Of a stretch of DNA of 64,000 nt, positions 50,918 to 60,122 are shown piece by piece. The DNA comes from Flavobacteriaceae bacterium (GTDB lineage Bacteria > Bacteroidota > Bacteroidia > Flavobacteriales > Flavobacteriaceae), in NCBI GenBank assembly GCA_027082925.1, contig JALWTD010000014.1, positions 320,393 through 384,392 of the forward strand, given 5' to 3'. Under the pieces are notes generated by a model. It made no database searches, was not told the DNA's origin, and saw only the letters and a program-made list of their open reading frames with translations. The position numbers and the translations under genes were made by a program. Numbering within the stretch: the stretch's first letter is position 1; each line of letters opens with the position of its first letter.

Positions 50918-53113
50918 ATGAGTAAAATTTCAGAAAAAACATTAAACGATTTAGAGTTTAACACCATTTTACAAACTGTAAGTGAATTTTGTATTTCTGA
51001 ATTAGGTAAAAATGAAACGCTTACCATTAAACCTTTTGAAAACGTTAAAACACTTCAACAAGAGCTTCAGCAAGTTAACGAGTACGTTTCGTCTTTTGAA
51101 AATGACAATAGCATTCCCAATCATTATTTTGACGATATCCAAAAAGAAATTCATTTATTGGGTATTGAAAACAGTTACTTAGAACCTGCTTCATTTTTAA
51201 AAATTTTAAACAATAGCAATACCGTAGTATTGTTACTTAAATTTTTTAAAAAATTTAAGGCTATTTACCCCACTCTCTTTTTATTTTCTGAAGAAATTAC
51301 ACTTCAAAAAGAAATAGGAAAACACATTAGTGCTATTATTACTCCGTTTGGAGAAGTAGATGAAAAAGCCTCTTCTCTTTTAAAACAAATACGAAATGAT
51401 ATCCAAAATGTAAGGTCTAAAATAGGTTCAAGTTTTACAAAAGCATTAACTAGATATAATACCGCAGGGTATTTAGATGAAATTAAAGAATCGGTTATAG
51501 ACAACCAACGTGTACTAGCTGTACAATCTATGTACAGACGAAAAGTTAAGGGAAGTTTATTAGGAAGCTCTAAAACAGGGAGTATTGTTTATATTGCTCC
51601 GGAAGCAACGCTACAATTTAGTAGAGAGCTTCAAAACTTACTGTATGATGAGCATCAAGAAATTATTCGTATTTTAAAAAATTTAACAGCAGTTATTAGA
51701 GCGTATATTTCTGAAATAAGTAGTTATCAAAAATTCTTAACCAAATTAGATGTAATTGCTGCAAAAGCAAAGTACGCGAATAAAATTAACGCCTGTTTAC
51801 CCAAACTTACAACTACTAAAAAAATATTTTTAAGAGATGCATACCATCCTATTCTTCTTTTAAAAAATAACGAACAAGGTATTAAAACGGTGCCTCAAAC
51901 ACTTGAGTTAAACGAAACACAACAAATTATTGTTATTTCGGGACCTAATGCCGGAGGAAAAAGTATTACTCTAAAAACAATTGGGCTGCTTCAAACAATG
52001 CTACAAAGCGGACTGCTAATTCCTGTTCACGAGCGTTCTGAAACCTGTTTTTTTGAAAAAATACTTACCGATATTGGAGATAACCAATCTATTGAAAATC
52101 AACTAAGTACTTATAGTTACCGTTTAAAAAACATGCGTAATTTTCTCAAAAAGTGCAATAACAATACCTTGTTTTTAATTGATGAGTTTGGTACCGGTAG
52201 TGACCCTGAACTTGGTGGCGCATTGGCTGAGATTTTTTTAGAAGAATTTTACTACAAAAAAGCTTTTGGTGTAATAACCACTCACTATGCCAATTTAAAA
52301 GTACTTGCCAATGAATTGCCTAATGTTGTAAATGCCAATATGCAGTTTAACGAGCGTACTTTAGAGCCACTTTTTAAGTTATACATTGGACAAGCAGGAA
52401 GTTCTTTTACCTTTGAAGTTGCTCAAAAAAACGGTATCCCTTTTAGCTTAATTAACAAAGCGAAAAAAAGAGTTGAAGGTGAAAAAATTCGCTTAGATAA
52501 AACCATCTCTAAACTCCAAAAAGAACGCAACAAGCTTCAGAAAACTTCAGCCCATTTAGAAAAAGAAAAAACAAAAGCTATTTTACATACCGATAGCTTA
52601 TCCGAAAAACAACAAAAGGTACAAGAAAAACTAGAACAGTTTCAAGAGCTTTATGATAAAAATCAAAAAATGCTTCAATATGGAAGATTTGTAAATGACC
52701 TGCTCAACAAATACTTTCAAACAAATAATAAAAAACACCTTTTATCTGAACTTAATAAGTGGATTCTTTCAGAAAAAACAAAATATTTAAAAAAGAATCC
52801 CGTAAAGCTAAAACCAAAAGAAAAAATACAAAAGAAAAAAGTTGAAGAAAAATTAAAAGTAGTAGAAAAAGAGGTGTTGGTTGAAGTAAAAAAAGTACGT
52901 GAAAAGAAAAAAATTGAAGCTAAAAAAATTGCCAAACAAAAAGCCAATTATATTTTTAAAGTCAACGATAAGGTAAGAATAACCGATAGTAATTCTTGTG
53001 GTGTGATTGAAAAAATTGAGAAAAAACATGCTTTTATTAACTACGGAAACTTTACTACAAAAACAACCTTAGATAAGTTAGAACTTGTAGAAAGCACCAA
53101 ACAAAAAACGTAA
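50918..53113 (+). CDS. mutS2: MutS2-family ATPase without Smr domain
   Basis: This protein has 731 residues from MSKISEKTLNDLEF. MutS domain III/clamp helices precede the ATPase, with Walker A GPNAGGKS (342-349), Walker B LFLIDEFGTGSDPELGG and FGVITTHYANLK. A long basic coiled coil (about 520-690) follows. The end carries a KOW-like segment (KVNDKVRITDSNSCGVIEK) where a typical MutS2 would have its Smr nuclease domain, which is missing. It lacks the MutS N-terminal mismatch-recognition domain. A role in recombination suppression or ribosome rescue is likely for the family. Confidence 0.92.
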   Translation: MSKISEKTLNDLEFNTILQTVSEFCISELGKNETLTIKPFENVKTLQQELQQVNEYVSSFENDNSIPNHYFDDIQKEIHLLGIENSYLEPASFLKILNNSNTVVLLLKFFKKFKAIYPTLFLFSEEITLQKEIGKHISAIITPFGEVDEKASSLLKQIRNDIQNVRSKIGSSFTKALTRYNTAGYLDEIKESVIDNQRVLAVQSMYRRKVKGSLLGSSKTGSIVYIAPEATLQFSRELQNLLYDEHQEIIRILKNLTAVIRAYISEISSYQKFLTKLDVIAAKAKYANKINACLPKLTTTKKIFLRDAYHPILLLKNNEQGIKTVPQTLELNETQQIIVISGPNAGGKSITLKTIGLLQTMLQSGLLIPVHERSETCFFEKILTDIGDNQSIENQLSTYSYRLKNMRNFLKKCNNNTLFLIDEFGTGSDPELGGALAEIFLEEFYYKKAFGVITTHYANLKVLANELPNVVNANMQFNERTLEPLFKLYIGQAGSSFTFEVAQKNGIPFSLINKAKKRVEGEKIRLDKTISKLQKERNKLQKTSAHLEKEKTKAILHTDSLSEKQQKVQEKLEQFQELYDKNQKMLQYGRFVNDLLNKYFQTNNKKHLLSELNKWILSEKTKYLKKNPVKLKPKEKIQKKKVEEKLKVVEKEVLVEVKKVREKKKIEAKKIAKQKANYIFKVNDKVRITDSNSCGVIEKIEKKHAFINYGNFTTKTTLDKLELVESTKQKT

Positions 53114-53133
53114 GTAATTCATACATAAATAGA

Positions 53134-53141
53134 TATATTTG
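53134..53141 (+). promoter_or_regulatory. Predicted -7 element (TATATTTG)
   Basis: It matches TAnnTTTG, 71 bp before the ATG of the HhH protein gene at 53213. Confidence 0.4.
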
Positions 53142-53212
53142 TCAAGTTGGTATTTTATGTTTAACTTTACCTCAACCCTATTTTGAATTAAAAGTTAAAA
53201 CCCCATTTGACT

Positions 53213-53689
53213 ATGACTTTTGTTTCTGTTTCTTCCTACAGCATATTTTTGCTGTTTTTCAAAGTCATCTTATACTTTCTTGTTATAAGGTTTGCCATAA
53301 GGATTGCTTTTAAGCTATACAGAAAGAGTAAATATACCTCCGGAAATTCCAACACATTTGAAGAAGTTAACTTAGAGGACGATATTTCAACCATTAGAGC
53401 TAAAAAAACATTTGAGCGTGGTGGTATTCAGCAAATTAACAGTGTCCCTATTTCTAAAAAAGAAGGTAAAAACACTATTGTAAAAGACGATTTACAAAAA
53501 ATAAAAGGGATTGGGCCAAATACCGAGAGAACGCTAAACTTAATGGGTATTTATACGTATGCTCACCTCACTAAATTAACAAAAAGAGAAATTCGGATAT
53601 TAAAAAATTCTTTAAAGTACTTTAAAGGACGTGTAGAAAAAGAAGATTGGGTTAAACAAGCTAAAAAACTCATCAAAAATAAAGAATAA
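53213..53689 (+). CDS. Membrane-anchored protein with helix-hairpin-helix motif
   Basis: This protein has 158 residues from ATG at 53213 (a TTG two codons earlier is possible). One or two hydrophobic segments (about 8-33) are followed by a basic region, then a C-terminal helix-hairpin-helix: LQKIKGIGPNTERTLNLMGI with YTYAHLTKLTKREI. Similar HhH modules bind DNA in a sequence-independent way or mediate protein contacts. No family name is certain. It stands alone, with its stop 2 bp from the stop of the convergent 76-residue gene. Confidence 0.75.
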   Translation: MTFVSVSSYSIFLLFFKVILYFLVIRFAIRIAFKLYRKSKYTSGNSNTFEEVNLEDDISTIRAKKTFERGGIQQINSVPISKKEGKNTIVKDDLQKIKGIGPNTERTLNLMGIYTYAHLTKLTKREIRILKNSLKYFKGRVEKEDWVKQAKKLIKNKE

Positions 53690-53691
53690 GC

Positions 53692-53922
53692 CTATTGTGT
53701 TTCGTAACGCTTCATTTCTCTATCGTAAAAATCGCTTGCAAGCGCTATAAGTGTTGCAACTTCGGAGGTAAGTGCCTCTTTATCTGCTTCTTGAAAATTT
53801 TCAAACCACACAATTTCATCGTCTACCAAATTAATTACAAATCGGGGAAACTCTGTATGTATTACAAAAATGTCATTTGGACAATCGGTATTATCACCAA
53901 GTAAAAATTTAGGTACATTCAT
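53692..53922 (-). CDS. Small acidic protein of unknown function
   Basis: This 76-residue protein is hydrophilic and acidic, without signal peptide or membrane segment. It contains PRFVINLVDDEIVWFENFQEA followed by a helical tail. Its start overlaps the end of the MATE gene by 14 bp, so it is translated from the same mRNA. Function is unknown. Confidence 0.7.
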   Translation of the reverse strand: MNVPKFLLGDNTDCPNDIFVIHTEFPRFVINLVDDEIVWFENFQEADKEALTSEVATLIALASDFYDREMKRYETQ

Positions 53923-55267
53923 TTTTTTCTTTTATTAACTTATTTGACAAATAATTGAATCTAAAAAATAGCATAATAGCCGAACTTGTTAAGGCTGTTA
54001 ACAACCCAATCCATATTCCTAAGGTTCCCATTCCGGCAATTCTTCCCAAATAAAAACACACAGGAAAACCAATAATCCAATAGGCTATAAAAGATAATCC
54101 TGAAGGAATATTTACATCTTGCAATCCTCGCAAAGCTCCTAAAATAACTGCTTGAAGGCCATCTGAAAGCTGAAACAATCCTGCAACCACCAATAAACTA
54201 GATGCAATTTTAATAACTTCTAAATTATCGGTAAACATCCAAGGAAGTATATCTTTTAGTAACATAAATCCTATTGAGAATGTAAACATAATCAGTAAAA
54301 TAAGCAAAAAATTAGAAAATGCAATGCGTCTTAGTTCAACATAATTTTTCAATCCTTTTTGATTTCCTACACGTACGGTTGAAGCCACTCCAATTCCTAC
54401 TGCAATCATAAATGTTGTTGATGCCAGTTTTAGAGCTATTTGGTTTGCAGCTTGTGGTAAAGCACCTAGTGTTCCCGCCAATAAAACCGATGCGGTAAAA
54501 AGACCTACTTCAAAAAGCATTTGAGAGGCTGTAGGCAATCCTAAATTTATAATTCTTTTAAATGTTTTCTTTCTTATTTCCGAAAGTTTTAATCTTTTCA
54601 TATAAGCATTAAACTTTGCCTTCTTTTTTAGTACTATATAAATAAAAACAACCATTACAACCCTTGAGATAAGGGTTCCTAAAGCTGCGCCCACCAATTC
54701 TAACCTAGGAAAAATCCACAATCCGTAAATTAAAGCGAAGTTTAAAACTACGTTAACCAAATTGGTGATTATAGTAGCATACATCGCATATTTTGTTTGG
54801 GACAACCCATCGGTAAATTGCTTAAATCCTTGAAAAATCATTAGAGGAATCATAGATAAAGCTACAATTTCAAAGTAAGGAATTGCCAGCTCCACAACTT
54901 CTTTAGGCTGATCTAAATGATATAAAATAGGTTTTATCAATATCAGCATCGCATACATAGATATACCCATTAAAGTTGTTAAAATAATTCCGTGCTGAAA
55001 AATCCCTCTCCCTTTTTGTACATCGCCTTCTCCGTCAGATTCGGCAATTAGAGGAGTTATTGCAAAAGAAAATCCAATTCCAATAGAAAGAGCTATAAAC
55101 ATTAAACTGTTTCCTAATGACGTTGCTGCCAACTCAACAGGCCCTAGCCTACCCACCATAATATCATCTATTAACCCTACCAGCAAATGTCCCAAAGAGC
55201 CCATCATTACCGGTGTTGCTAATTTTAAATTGTTTTTAAATTCTGACGTGTAATTTTTTAACTTCAA
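53909..55267 (-). CDS. MATE family efflux transporter
   Basis: This 452-residue inner-membrane protein has 12 predicted helices and the N-terminal MATE pattern (PVMMGSLGHLLVGLIDDIMVGRLG). Members export cationic drugs or metabolites using H+ or Na+ gradients. The substrate is unknown. A small acidic protein gene overlaps its 3' end. Confidence 0.94.
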   Translation of the reverse strand: MKLKNYTSEFKNNLKLATPVMMGSLGHLLVGLIDDIMVGRLGPVELAATSLGNSLMFIALSIGIGFSFAITPLIAESDGEGDVQKGRGIFQHGIILTTLMGISMYAMLILIKPILYHLDQPKEVVELAIPYFEIVALSMIPLMIFQGFKQFTDGLSQTKYAMYATIITNLVNVVLNFALIYGLWIFPRLELVGAALGTLISRVVMVVFIYIVLKKKAKFNAYMKRLKLSEIRKKTFKRIINLGLPTASQMLFEVGLFTASVLLAGTLGALPQAANQIALKLASTTFMIAVGIGVASTVRVGNQKGLKNYVELRRIAFSNFLLILLIMFTFSIGFMLLKDILPWMFTDNLEVIKIASSLLVVAGLFQLSDGLQAVILGALRGLQDVNIPSGLSFIAYWIIGFPVCFYLGRIAGMGTLGIWIGLLTALTSSAIMLFFRFNYLSNKLIKEKNECT

Positions 55268-55399
55268 TGCTTACTTTTTAGAGGGCGAAGATACAAGAAT
55301 TTAATTAGCTTTGGTATAGTTAAACAACAACCATAAGAAAAATCTATATCAAAATAAAATATTAGAATTGACTTCATTTTAAATAAATCTATAATTGCG

Positions 55400-55407
55400 T
55401 ACATTTG
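55400..55407 (+). promoter_or_regulatory. Predicted -7 element (TACATTTG) for ahpC
   Basis: It matches TAnnTTTG, 40 bp before the ahpC start codon. Confidence 0.5.
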
Positions 55408-55447
55408 TGAAATAAATAAAGTATTCACACTTAAAAATAATATAAAT

Positions 55448-56080
55448 ATGGCTGTATTAGTAGGAAAAAAAGCACCACAGTTTACTGCACAAGCAGTAAT
55501 AAAAGGAAATCAAATTGTAGAGAATTTTTCTTTAGATCAATTTTTAGGAAAACAACATGTTGTGTTTTTCTTTTACCCAAAAGACTTTACTTTTGTTTGC
55601 CCAACAGAATTACACGCATTTCAAGAAAAATTAGGAGAATTTGAAAAAAGAAATGTAGCTGTTGTTGCTTGTTCAACAGACACAGAGCAATCACATTGGG
55701 GTTGGTTACAAATGAGTAAAGAAGAAGGTGGTATTAAAGGTGTTACTTATCCAATTGTGGCTGACACCAACAAAACAATCTCTAAAAATTACGATGTATT
55801 AGCTGGTGATTTTTACTATGATGACAACGATGAATTACAAGCTGAAGGTGAACTAATTGCCTACAGAGGGTTATTTTTAATTGATAAAGAAGGAATTGTT
55901 CGTTACCAAGTTGTAAACGACCTTCCGTTAGGTAGAAGTGTTGACGAAACTTTAAGAATGGTTGACGCACTACAATTTACAGAAGAGCATGGTGAAGCTT
56001 GTCCTGCAAACTGGAACAAAGAAAAAGAAGGACTTAAAGCTACTCACGAAGGTGTAGCTGATTATTTGGCAAAACACTAA
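55448..56080 (+). CDS. ahpC: 2-Cys peroxiredoxin (AhpC/Prx1 type)
   Basis: This 210-residue thiol peroxidase has peroxidatic Cys51 in DFTFVCPTEL and resolving Cys185 in GEACPANW. The GGIG-like segment of sensitive peroxiredoxins appears as EEGGIKGV. It reduces H2O2 and organic peroxides. No AhpF lies next to it, so thioredoxin may be the donor. It has its own terminator, and tpx follows. Confidence 0.95.
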   Translation: MAVLVGKKAPQFTAQAVIKGNQIVENFSLDQFLGKQHVVFFFYPKDFTFVCPTELHAFQEKLGEFEKRNVAVVACSTDTEQSHWGWLQMSKEEGGIKGVTYPIVADTNKTISKNYDVLAGDFYYDDNDELQAEGELIAYRGLFLIDKEGIVRYQVVNDLPLGRSVDETLRMVDALQFTEEHGEACPANWNKEKEGLKATHEGVADYLAKH

Positions 56081-56100
56081 CAAAAATCAAATATATTTTT

Positions 56101-56130
56101 AAAAACTCTCGAATTAATTCGGGAGTTTTT
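56101..56130 (+). terminator. Terminator between ahpC and tpx
   Basis: A 15-bp stem (AAAAACTCTCGAATT with near-complement, one G-T pair) without loop is followed by further T residues. Confidence 0.85.
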
Positions 56131-56141
56131 AGTTTTTAAAC

Positions 56142-56149
56142 TAACTTTG
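56142..56149 (+). promoter_or_regulatory. Predicted -7 element (TAACTTTG) for tpx
   Basis: It matches TAnnTTTG, 24 bp before the ATG at 56174. This supports MAKITLKG as the true start over an ATG at 56147. Confidence 0.5.
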
Positions 56150-56173
56150 GTATTTAAAACAAAACTATTTATT

Positions 56174-56671
56174 ATGGCTAAAATAACCTTAAAAGGAAAT
56201 CCAATTAAAACCATAGGTAAACTACCTAAAATTGGTACAAAAGCACCTAAATTTAATTTAATAAAAACAGATCTTTCAAAAGCAAAACTAAAAGATTTTA
56301 AAGGTTCTAAATTAATTTTAAACATTTTTCCTAGCTTAGATACCGGTACTTGCGCTGCTTCTGTTAGAAGATTTAACGAAGAGGCCGGAAAATTAGAAAA
56401 CACAAAAGTATTGTGTATTTCAAGAGACTTGCCTTTTGCACAAGCTCGTTTTTGTGGAGCTGAAGGATTAGATAACGTAATTACATTATCCGATTTCGCC
56501 AAAGGAAAATTTGGAAAAGCATACGGTGTAACTATTGAAGATGGTCCATTAGCTAACCTGTTATCTAGAGCAATTGTAATTGTAAACGAAGAAGGTATTG
56601 TAACTTATACAGAACAAGTACCTGAAATTGTAGATGAACCTAATTACGAAGCGGCCCTTAAAGCTCTTTAA
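56174..56671 (+). CDS. tpx: Thiol peroxidase (Tpx, atypical 2-Cys peroxiredoxin)
   Basis: This protein has 165 residues from MAKITLKG. Peroxidatic Cys60 lies in [11 protein letters not shown] and resolving Cys94 in ARFCGAEG, at E. coli Tpx-like spacing. It detoxifies lipid and alkyl peroxides with thioredoxin. It follows ahpC after a terminator and its own -7 element, giving two peroxide enzymes side by side but separately transcribed. dgkA follows 5 bp downstream. Confidence 0.95.
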   Translation: MAKITLKGNPIKTIGKLPKIGTKAPKFNLIKTDLSKAKLKDFKGSKLILNIFPSLDTGTCAASVRRFNEEAGKLENTKVLCISRDLPFAQARFCGAEGLDNVITLSDFAKGKFGKAYGVTIEDGPLANLLSRAIVIVNEEGIVTYTEQVPEIVDEPNYEAALKAL

Positions 56672-56676
56672 ATTTT

Positions 56677-57042
56677 ATGCAACTAAGTAGTTTCATAAAA
56701 GGGCGCTTTAAAGCTATAAAATATGCAGCCAAAGGTTTTTGGCTTTTAATAACTACCGAGCACAGTATTATTGCACAAGTACTAATAGCGTGCGTTATTA
56801 CTGTACTCGGTTTTATGTTTCATATATCTCATACAGAATGGCTATTCCAAATAATAGCAATAGCACTTGTTTTAGTAGCTGAATCGCTTAACACAGCCAT
56901 TGAAAAAATAGCCGATTTTATCCACCCAAACTACAATAAACAAATAGGCTTTATAAAAGATATTGCTGCAGGAGCTGTTTTTTTTGCTGCAATATTTGCC
57001 ATAATTATAGGTTTAATTATTTACATACCTAAATTTGTTTAA
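56677..57042 (+). CDS. dgkA: Diacylglycerol kinase (DgkA type)
   Basis: This 121-residue integral membrane protein has three helices and the catalytic motif ESLNTAIEKIADF (E. coli EAVNTAIE). It begins RFKAIKYAAKGFWLL, the basic N-terminal amphipathic segment. It may phosphorylate diacylglycerol or undecaprenol in the inner membrane. It sits between tpx and ftsK on the same strand. Confidence 0.93.
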   Translation: MQLSSFIKGRFKAIKYAAKGFWLLITTEHSIIAQVLIACVITVLGFMFHISHTEWLFQIIAIALVLVAESLNTAIEKIADFIHPNYNKQIGFIKDIAAGAVFFAAIFAIIIGLIIYIPKFV

Positions 57043-57070
57043 TATTTTAACTGCAATCACTTTAATTTTT

Positions 57071-57078
57071 TATTTTTG
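57071..57078 (+). promoter_or_regulatory. Predicted -7 element (TATTTTTG) for ftsK
   Basis: It matches TAnnTTTG, 17 bp before the ftsK start codon. Confidence 0.45.
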
Positions 57079-57095
57079 TGACTATATCATTGTAA

Positions 57096-59471
57096 ATGGC
57101 AAAAAAGAAAAAAAATACTTCAAAAAAAACCAAACAACCTCGTTTTCAAAAATTGAAACTATTTTTTGCAAACAGGCAAACACAAACCGTTTTAGGTTCG
57201 TTTATAAGTTTGCTCGCTATATTTCTCTTCATTGCCTTTATATCTTTTTTCTTTAGCTGGCAACAAGATCAAAGTCAGCTCACTAATTTTACAAATAAAA
57301 CCATTACCGTAACTAACTTATTGGGTAAAATTGGAGCAAACGTAAGCCATTTCTTTATTTACAACGGTTTTGGGGTTTCATCAATACTCTTTCCTGTATA
57401 TCTCTTTTTCTCAGGTATATTGCTGTTTTTCAAAGGAAGCTTTAAAAGCTTACAAAAAACTTGGTTTTGGAGTATTTTAGGAATTATTTGGTTTTCTATT
57501 GCCTTCGGGTTTTTTACGCATAAAAATTCGTTATTATCTGGTGTTATTGGTTACGAACTAAATAACTACCTTCAAATATTTTTAGGAAAAACAGGGCTTA
57601 TTTTGGTACTCACCTTTTTTATGCTCACTTACTTAACCATTAGGTTTAAACTAACTCCTGAAGTGTTTTTGCGCAAAAAAACAATTACAGAAGTCGACGA
57701 AAGCTTAAACGAGTCTATTCCTGAAGAAACTTCAAATAGCAATACAGAGGAGACACCACAAGAAACCTCATTTGAATTACCTATAAAAGATTTACAACCT
57801 ACCATCGAAAATTTTTCTGATGTAAGCGAAAATCTTTCCGAAGATAAAAAACCGGAAGGAAAAAAAAGTGACCTAGAAGTAGAAATTGCTGTTGAACAAA
57901 TTGTAGAAGAAAATCAAGTAGTTGAAAATCTTTCCGATAAATTGATAAAAGATTTTGGTGAATTTGATCCAACACTAGAATTAGGAAATTACAAATTTCC
58001 AACACTAAACTTATTAAGAGAATACAATGAGAGTATTTCTGTAAACCAAGAAGAGTTAGAAGCAAATAAAAATCGCATTGTTAACACACTTAGCAATTAC
58101 AAAATTGGTATTGCAAAAATAAAAGCAACCGTTGGGCCAACAGTTACACTTTACGAAATAGTTCCCGATGCAGGAATACGTATTTCTAAAATTAAAAACT
58201 TAGAAGACGACATTGCGCTATCGCTATCTGCTCTAGGAATTAGAATTATTGCTCCTATCCCGGGAAAAGGAACTATTGGTATTGAAGTACCTAATAAAAA
58301 GCCAACAATGGTATCAATAAAGTCTGTCATTTCTTCAACAAAATTTCAAAATTCCGAAATGGAATTACCAATTGCTTTAGGGAAAACCATTTCAAACGAA
58401 ACATTTGTTGTTGACCTTGTGAAAATGCCTCATTTACTTATGGCAGGTGCTACCGGGCAAGGAAAATCTGTTGGTTTAAATGCTGTTTTAACATCGCTAT
58501 TGTATAAAAAGCATCCGGCCGAAGTAAAATTTGTACTGGTTGATCCTAAAAAAGTAGAGCTTACATTATTTAACAAAATTGAAAGACATTACTTAGCAAA
58601 ACTACCCGATTCAGAAGAAGCTATTATTACTGATACTACCAAAGTAATTAATACCTTAAACTCTTTGTGCATTGAGATGGATGCCCGATACGATTTGCTG
58701 AAAAAAGCAATGGTACGAAACATTAAAGAATACAATGTAAAATTCAAAGCTCGTAAATTAAATCCTGAAAACGGACATACATTTTTACCATATATTGTAT
58801 TGGTTATTGATGAATTTGCCGACTTAATTATGACTGCAGGAAAGGAAATTGAAACACCTATTGCCCGTTTAGCACAATTGGCTCGTGCAATTGGTATTCA
58901 CTTAATTGTAGCAACACAACGTCCTTCTGTAAACGTAATTACCGGAATTATAAAAGCCAATTTCCCTTCAAGAATTGCTTTTAGAGTTACCTCTAAAATT
59001 GATTCTAGAACTATTTTAGATGCTCCCGGAGCCGACCAATTAATTGGTAAAGGGGATATGCTTTACTCTGGAGGAAACGATTTAATTCGATTGCAATGTG
59101 CCTTTGTAGACACTCCTGAAGTTGAAAAAATAACAGATTTTATTGGCTCACAGCGTGCTTTTCCTAATGCTCACTTATTACCTGAATATGTTGGCGAAGA
59201 AATTGGCACAAGTCTTGATATCAACATCAGCGAAAGAGATAAATTGTTTAGAGATGCCGCTCTTATTATTGTTCATGCACAACAAGGCTCTGCTTCGTTA
59301 CTACAGCGAAAATTAAAACTAGGATATAACAGAGCAGGAAGACTCATTGATCAACTAGAAGCAGCAGGTATTGTAGGTCCTTTTGAAGGTAGTAAAGCCC
59401 GGCAAGTTTTAATTCCTGATGAAATGGCACTAAACCAGTTATTAGATAACGAAACAAATAACAACACATAA
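57096..59471 (+). CDS. ftsK: DNA translocase FtsK/SpoIIIE
   Basis: This 791-residue protein has about four N-terminal membrane helices (30-190), an acidic linker (200-330), an alpha/beta motor domain with Walker A GATGQGKS (451-458) and Walker B YIVLVIDEFADL, and the C-terminal gamma winged-helix domain (LFRDAALIIVHAQQGSASLL). It pumps DNA at the division septum and activates chromosome dimer resolution. The following lolA gene begins 1 bp after it. Confidence 0.97.
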   Translation: MAKKKKNTSKKTKQPRFQKLKLFFANRQTQTVLGSFISLLAIFLFIAFISFFFSWQQDQSQLTNFTNKTITVTNLLGKIGANVSHFFIYNGFGVSSILFPVYLFFSGILLFFKGSFKSLQKTWFWSILGIIWFSIAFGFFTHKNSLLSGVIGYELNNYLQIFLGKTGLILVLTFFMLTYLTIRFKLTPEVFLRKKTITEVDESLNESIPEETSNSNTEETPQETSFELPIKDLQPTIENFSDVSENLSEDKKPEGKKSDLEVEIAVEQIVEENQVVENLSDKLIKDFGEFDPTLELGNYKFPTLNLLREYNESISVNQEELEANKNRIVNTLSNYKIGIAKIKATVGPTVTLYEIVPDAGIRISKIKNLEDDIALSLSALGIRIIAPIPGKGTIGIEVPNKKPTMVSIKSVISSTKFQNSEMELPIALGKTISNETFVVDLVKMPHLLMAGATGQGKSVGLNAVLTSLLYKKHPAEVKFVLVDPKKVELTLFNKIERHYLAKLPDSEEAIITDTTKVINTLNSLCIEMDARYDLLKKAMVRNIKEYNVKFKARKLNPENGHTFLPYIVLVIDEFADLIMTAGKEIETPIARLAQLARAIGIHLIVATQRPSVNVITGIIKANFPSRIAFRVTSKIDSRTILDAPGADQLIGKGDMLYSGGNDLIRLQCAFVDTPEVEKITDFIGSQRAFPNAHLLPEYVGEEIGTSLDINISERDKLFRDAALIIVHAQQGSASLLQRKLKLGYNRAGRLIDQLEAAGIVGPFEGSKARQVLIPDEMALNQLLDNETNNNT

Positions 59472-59472
59472 A

Positions 59473-60117
59473 ATGAAAAAAATATTATTTTTTGCAGCTA
59501 TATTCTTTAGTTTAACCACCTTTGGTCAAAACAAAGCAAAAGCACTACTAGATGAAGTAGCCAACAAAGTAGAAGGGTATCAAAATATTTACATAGAATT
59601 TAATCATAAATTTGATAACGACGAAGCCGACGTACACCAAGAAACCAGAGGAACTGTATACTTAAAAGGAGATTTATATCATCTAAACTATATGGGAACC
59701 GAACAAATTTTTGACGGTAAAAAAGTGTATCTTATTATTCATGAAGACGAGGAAGTTATTATTCAAGACCCTTCAAATAGTGAAGAAGAAACACTCACTC
59801 CTTCAAAAATGTTTTCATTTTATAAAAATGGATTTACCTATCAAATGGGCGATTTAAAAACCGTAAAAGGAATTAAAATACAATACGTAAAACTAACACC
59901 TATTGATAGTAATTCAGAAATTATAAGTGTATTGGTTGGAATTGATATTAAAACAAAACATATCTACAATATTGTTGAAATTGGTGAAAACAACACCATA
60001 ACTACACTTGAAATAAGATCTTTTAAAACCAATCAACCTATTTCAGAAAAGCTTTTTATCTTTGACACAGCAAAATACAGAGACCAAAAAAATTACGTAA
60101 TCTCTGAACCAAACTAA
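59473..60117 (+). CDS. lolA: LolA-like outer-membrane lipoprotein carrier protein
   Basis: This 214-residue protein has a signal peptide (MKKILFFAAIFFSLTTFGQ). The mature part shows the LolA half-barrel pattern NIYIEFNHKFDN, GTVYLKGDLYHLNYMGTEQIFDGKKVYL and EETLTPSKMFSFYKNG. It should ferry lipoproteins from the inner to the outer membrane. It lies directly between ftsK and an LptF/LptG permease gene, an order common in Flavobacteriia. Confidence 0.9.
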   Translation: MKKILFFAAIFFSLTTFGQNKAKALLDEVANKVEGYQNIYIEFNHKFDNDEADVHQETRGTVYLKGDLYHLNYMGTEQIFDGKKVYLIIHEDEEVIIQDPSNSEEETLTPSKMFSFYKNGFTYQMGDLKTVKGIKIQYVKLTPIDSNSEIISVLVGIDIKTKHIYNIVEIGENNTITTLEIRSFKTNQPISEKLFIFDTAKYRDQKNYVISEPN

Positions 60118-60122
60118 AAAAA

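Noticed and set aside
56077-56502. 141-codon minus-strand frame opposite tpx
   Set aside because: It is a shadow of tpx, whose catalytic cysteines and promoter are clear, and it runs through the ahpC terminator.
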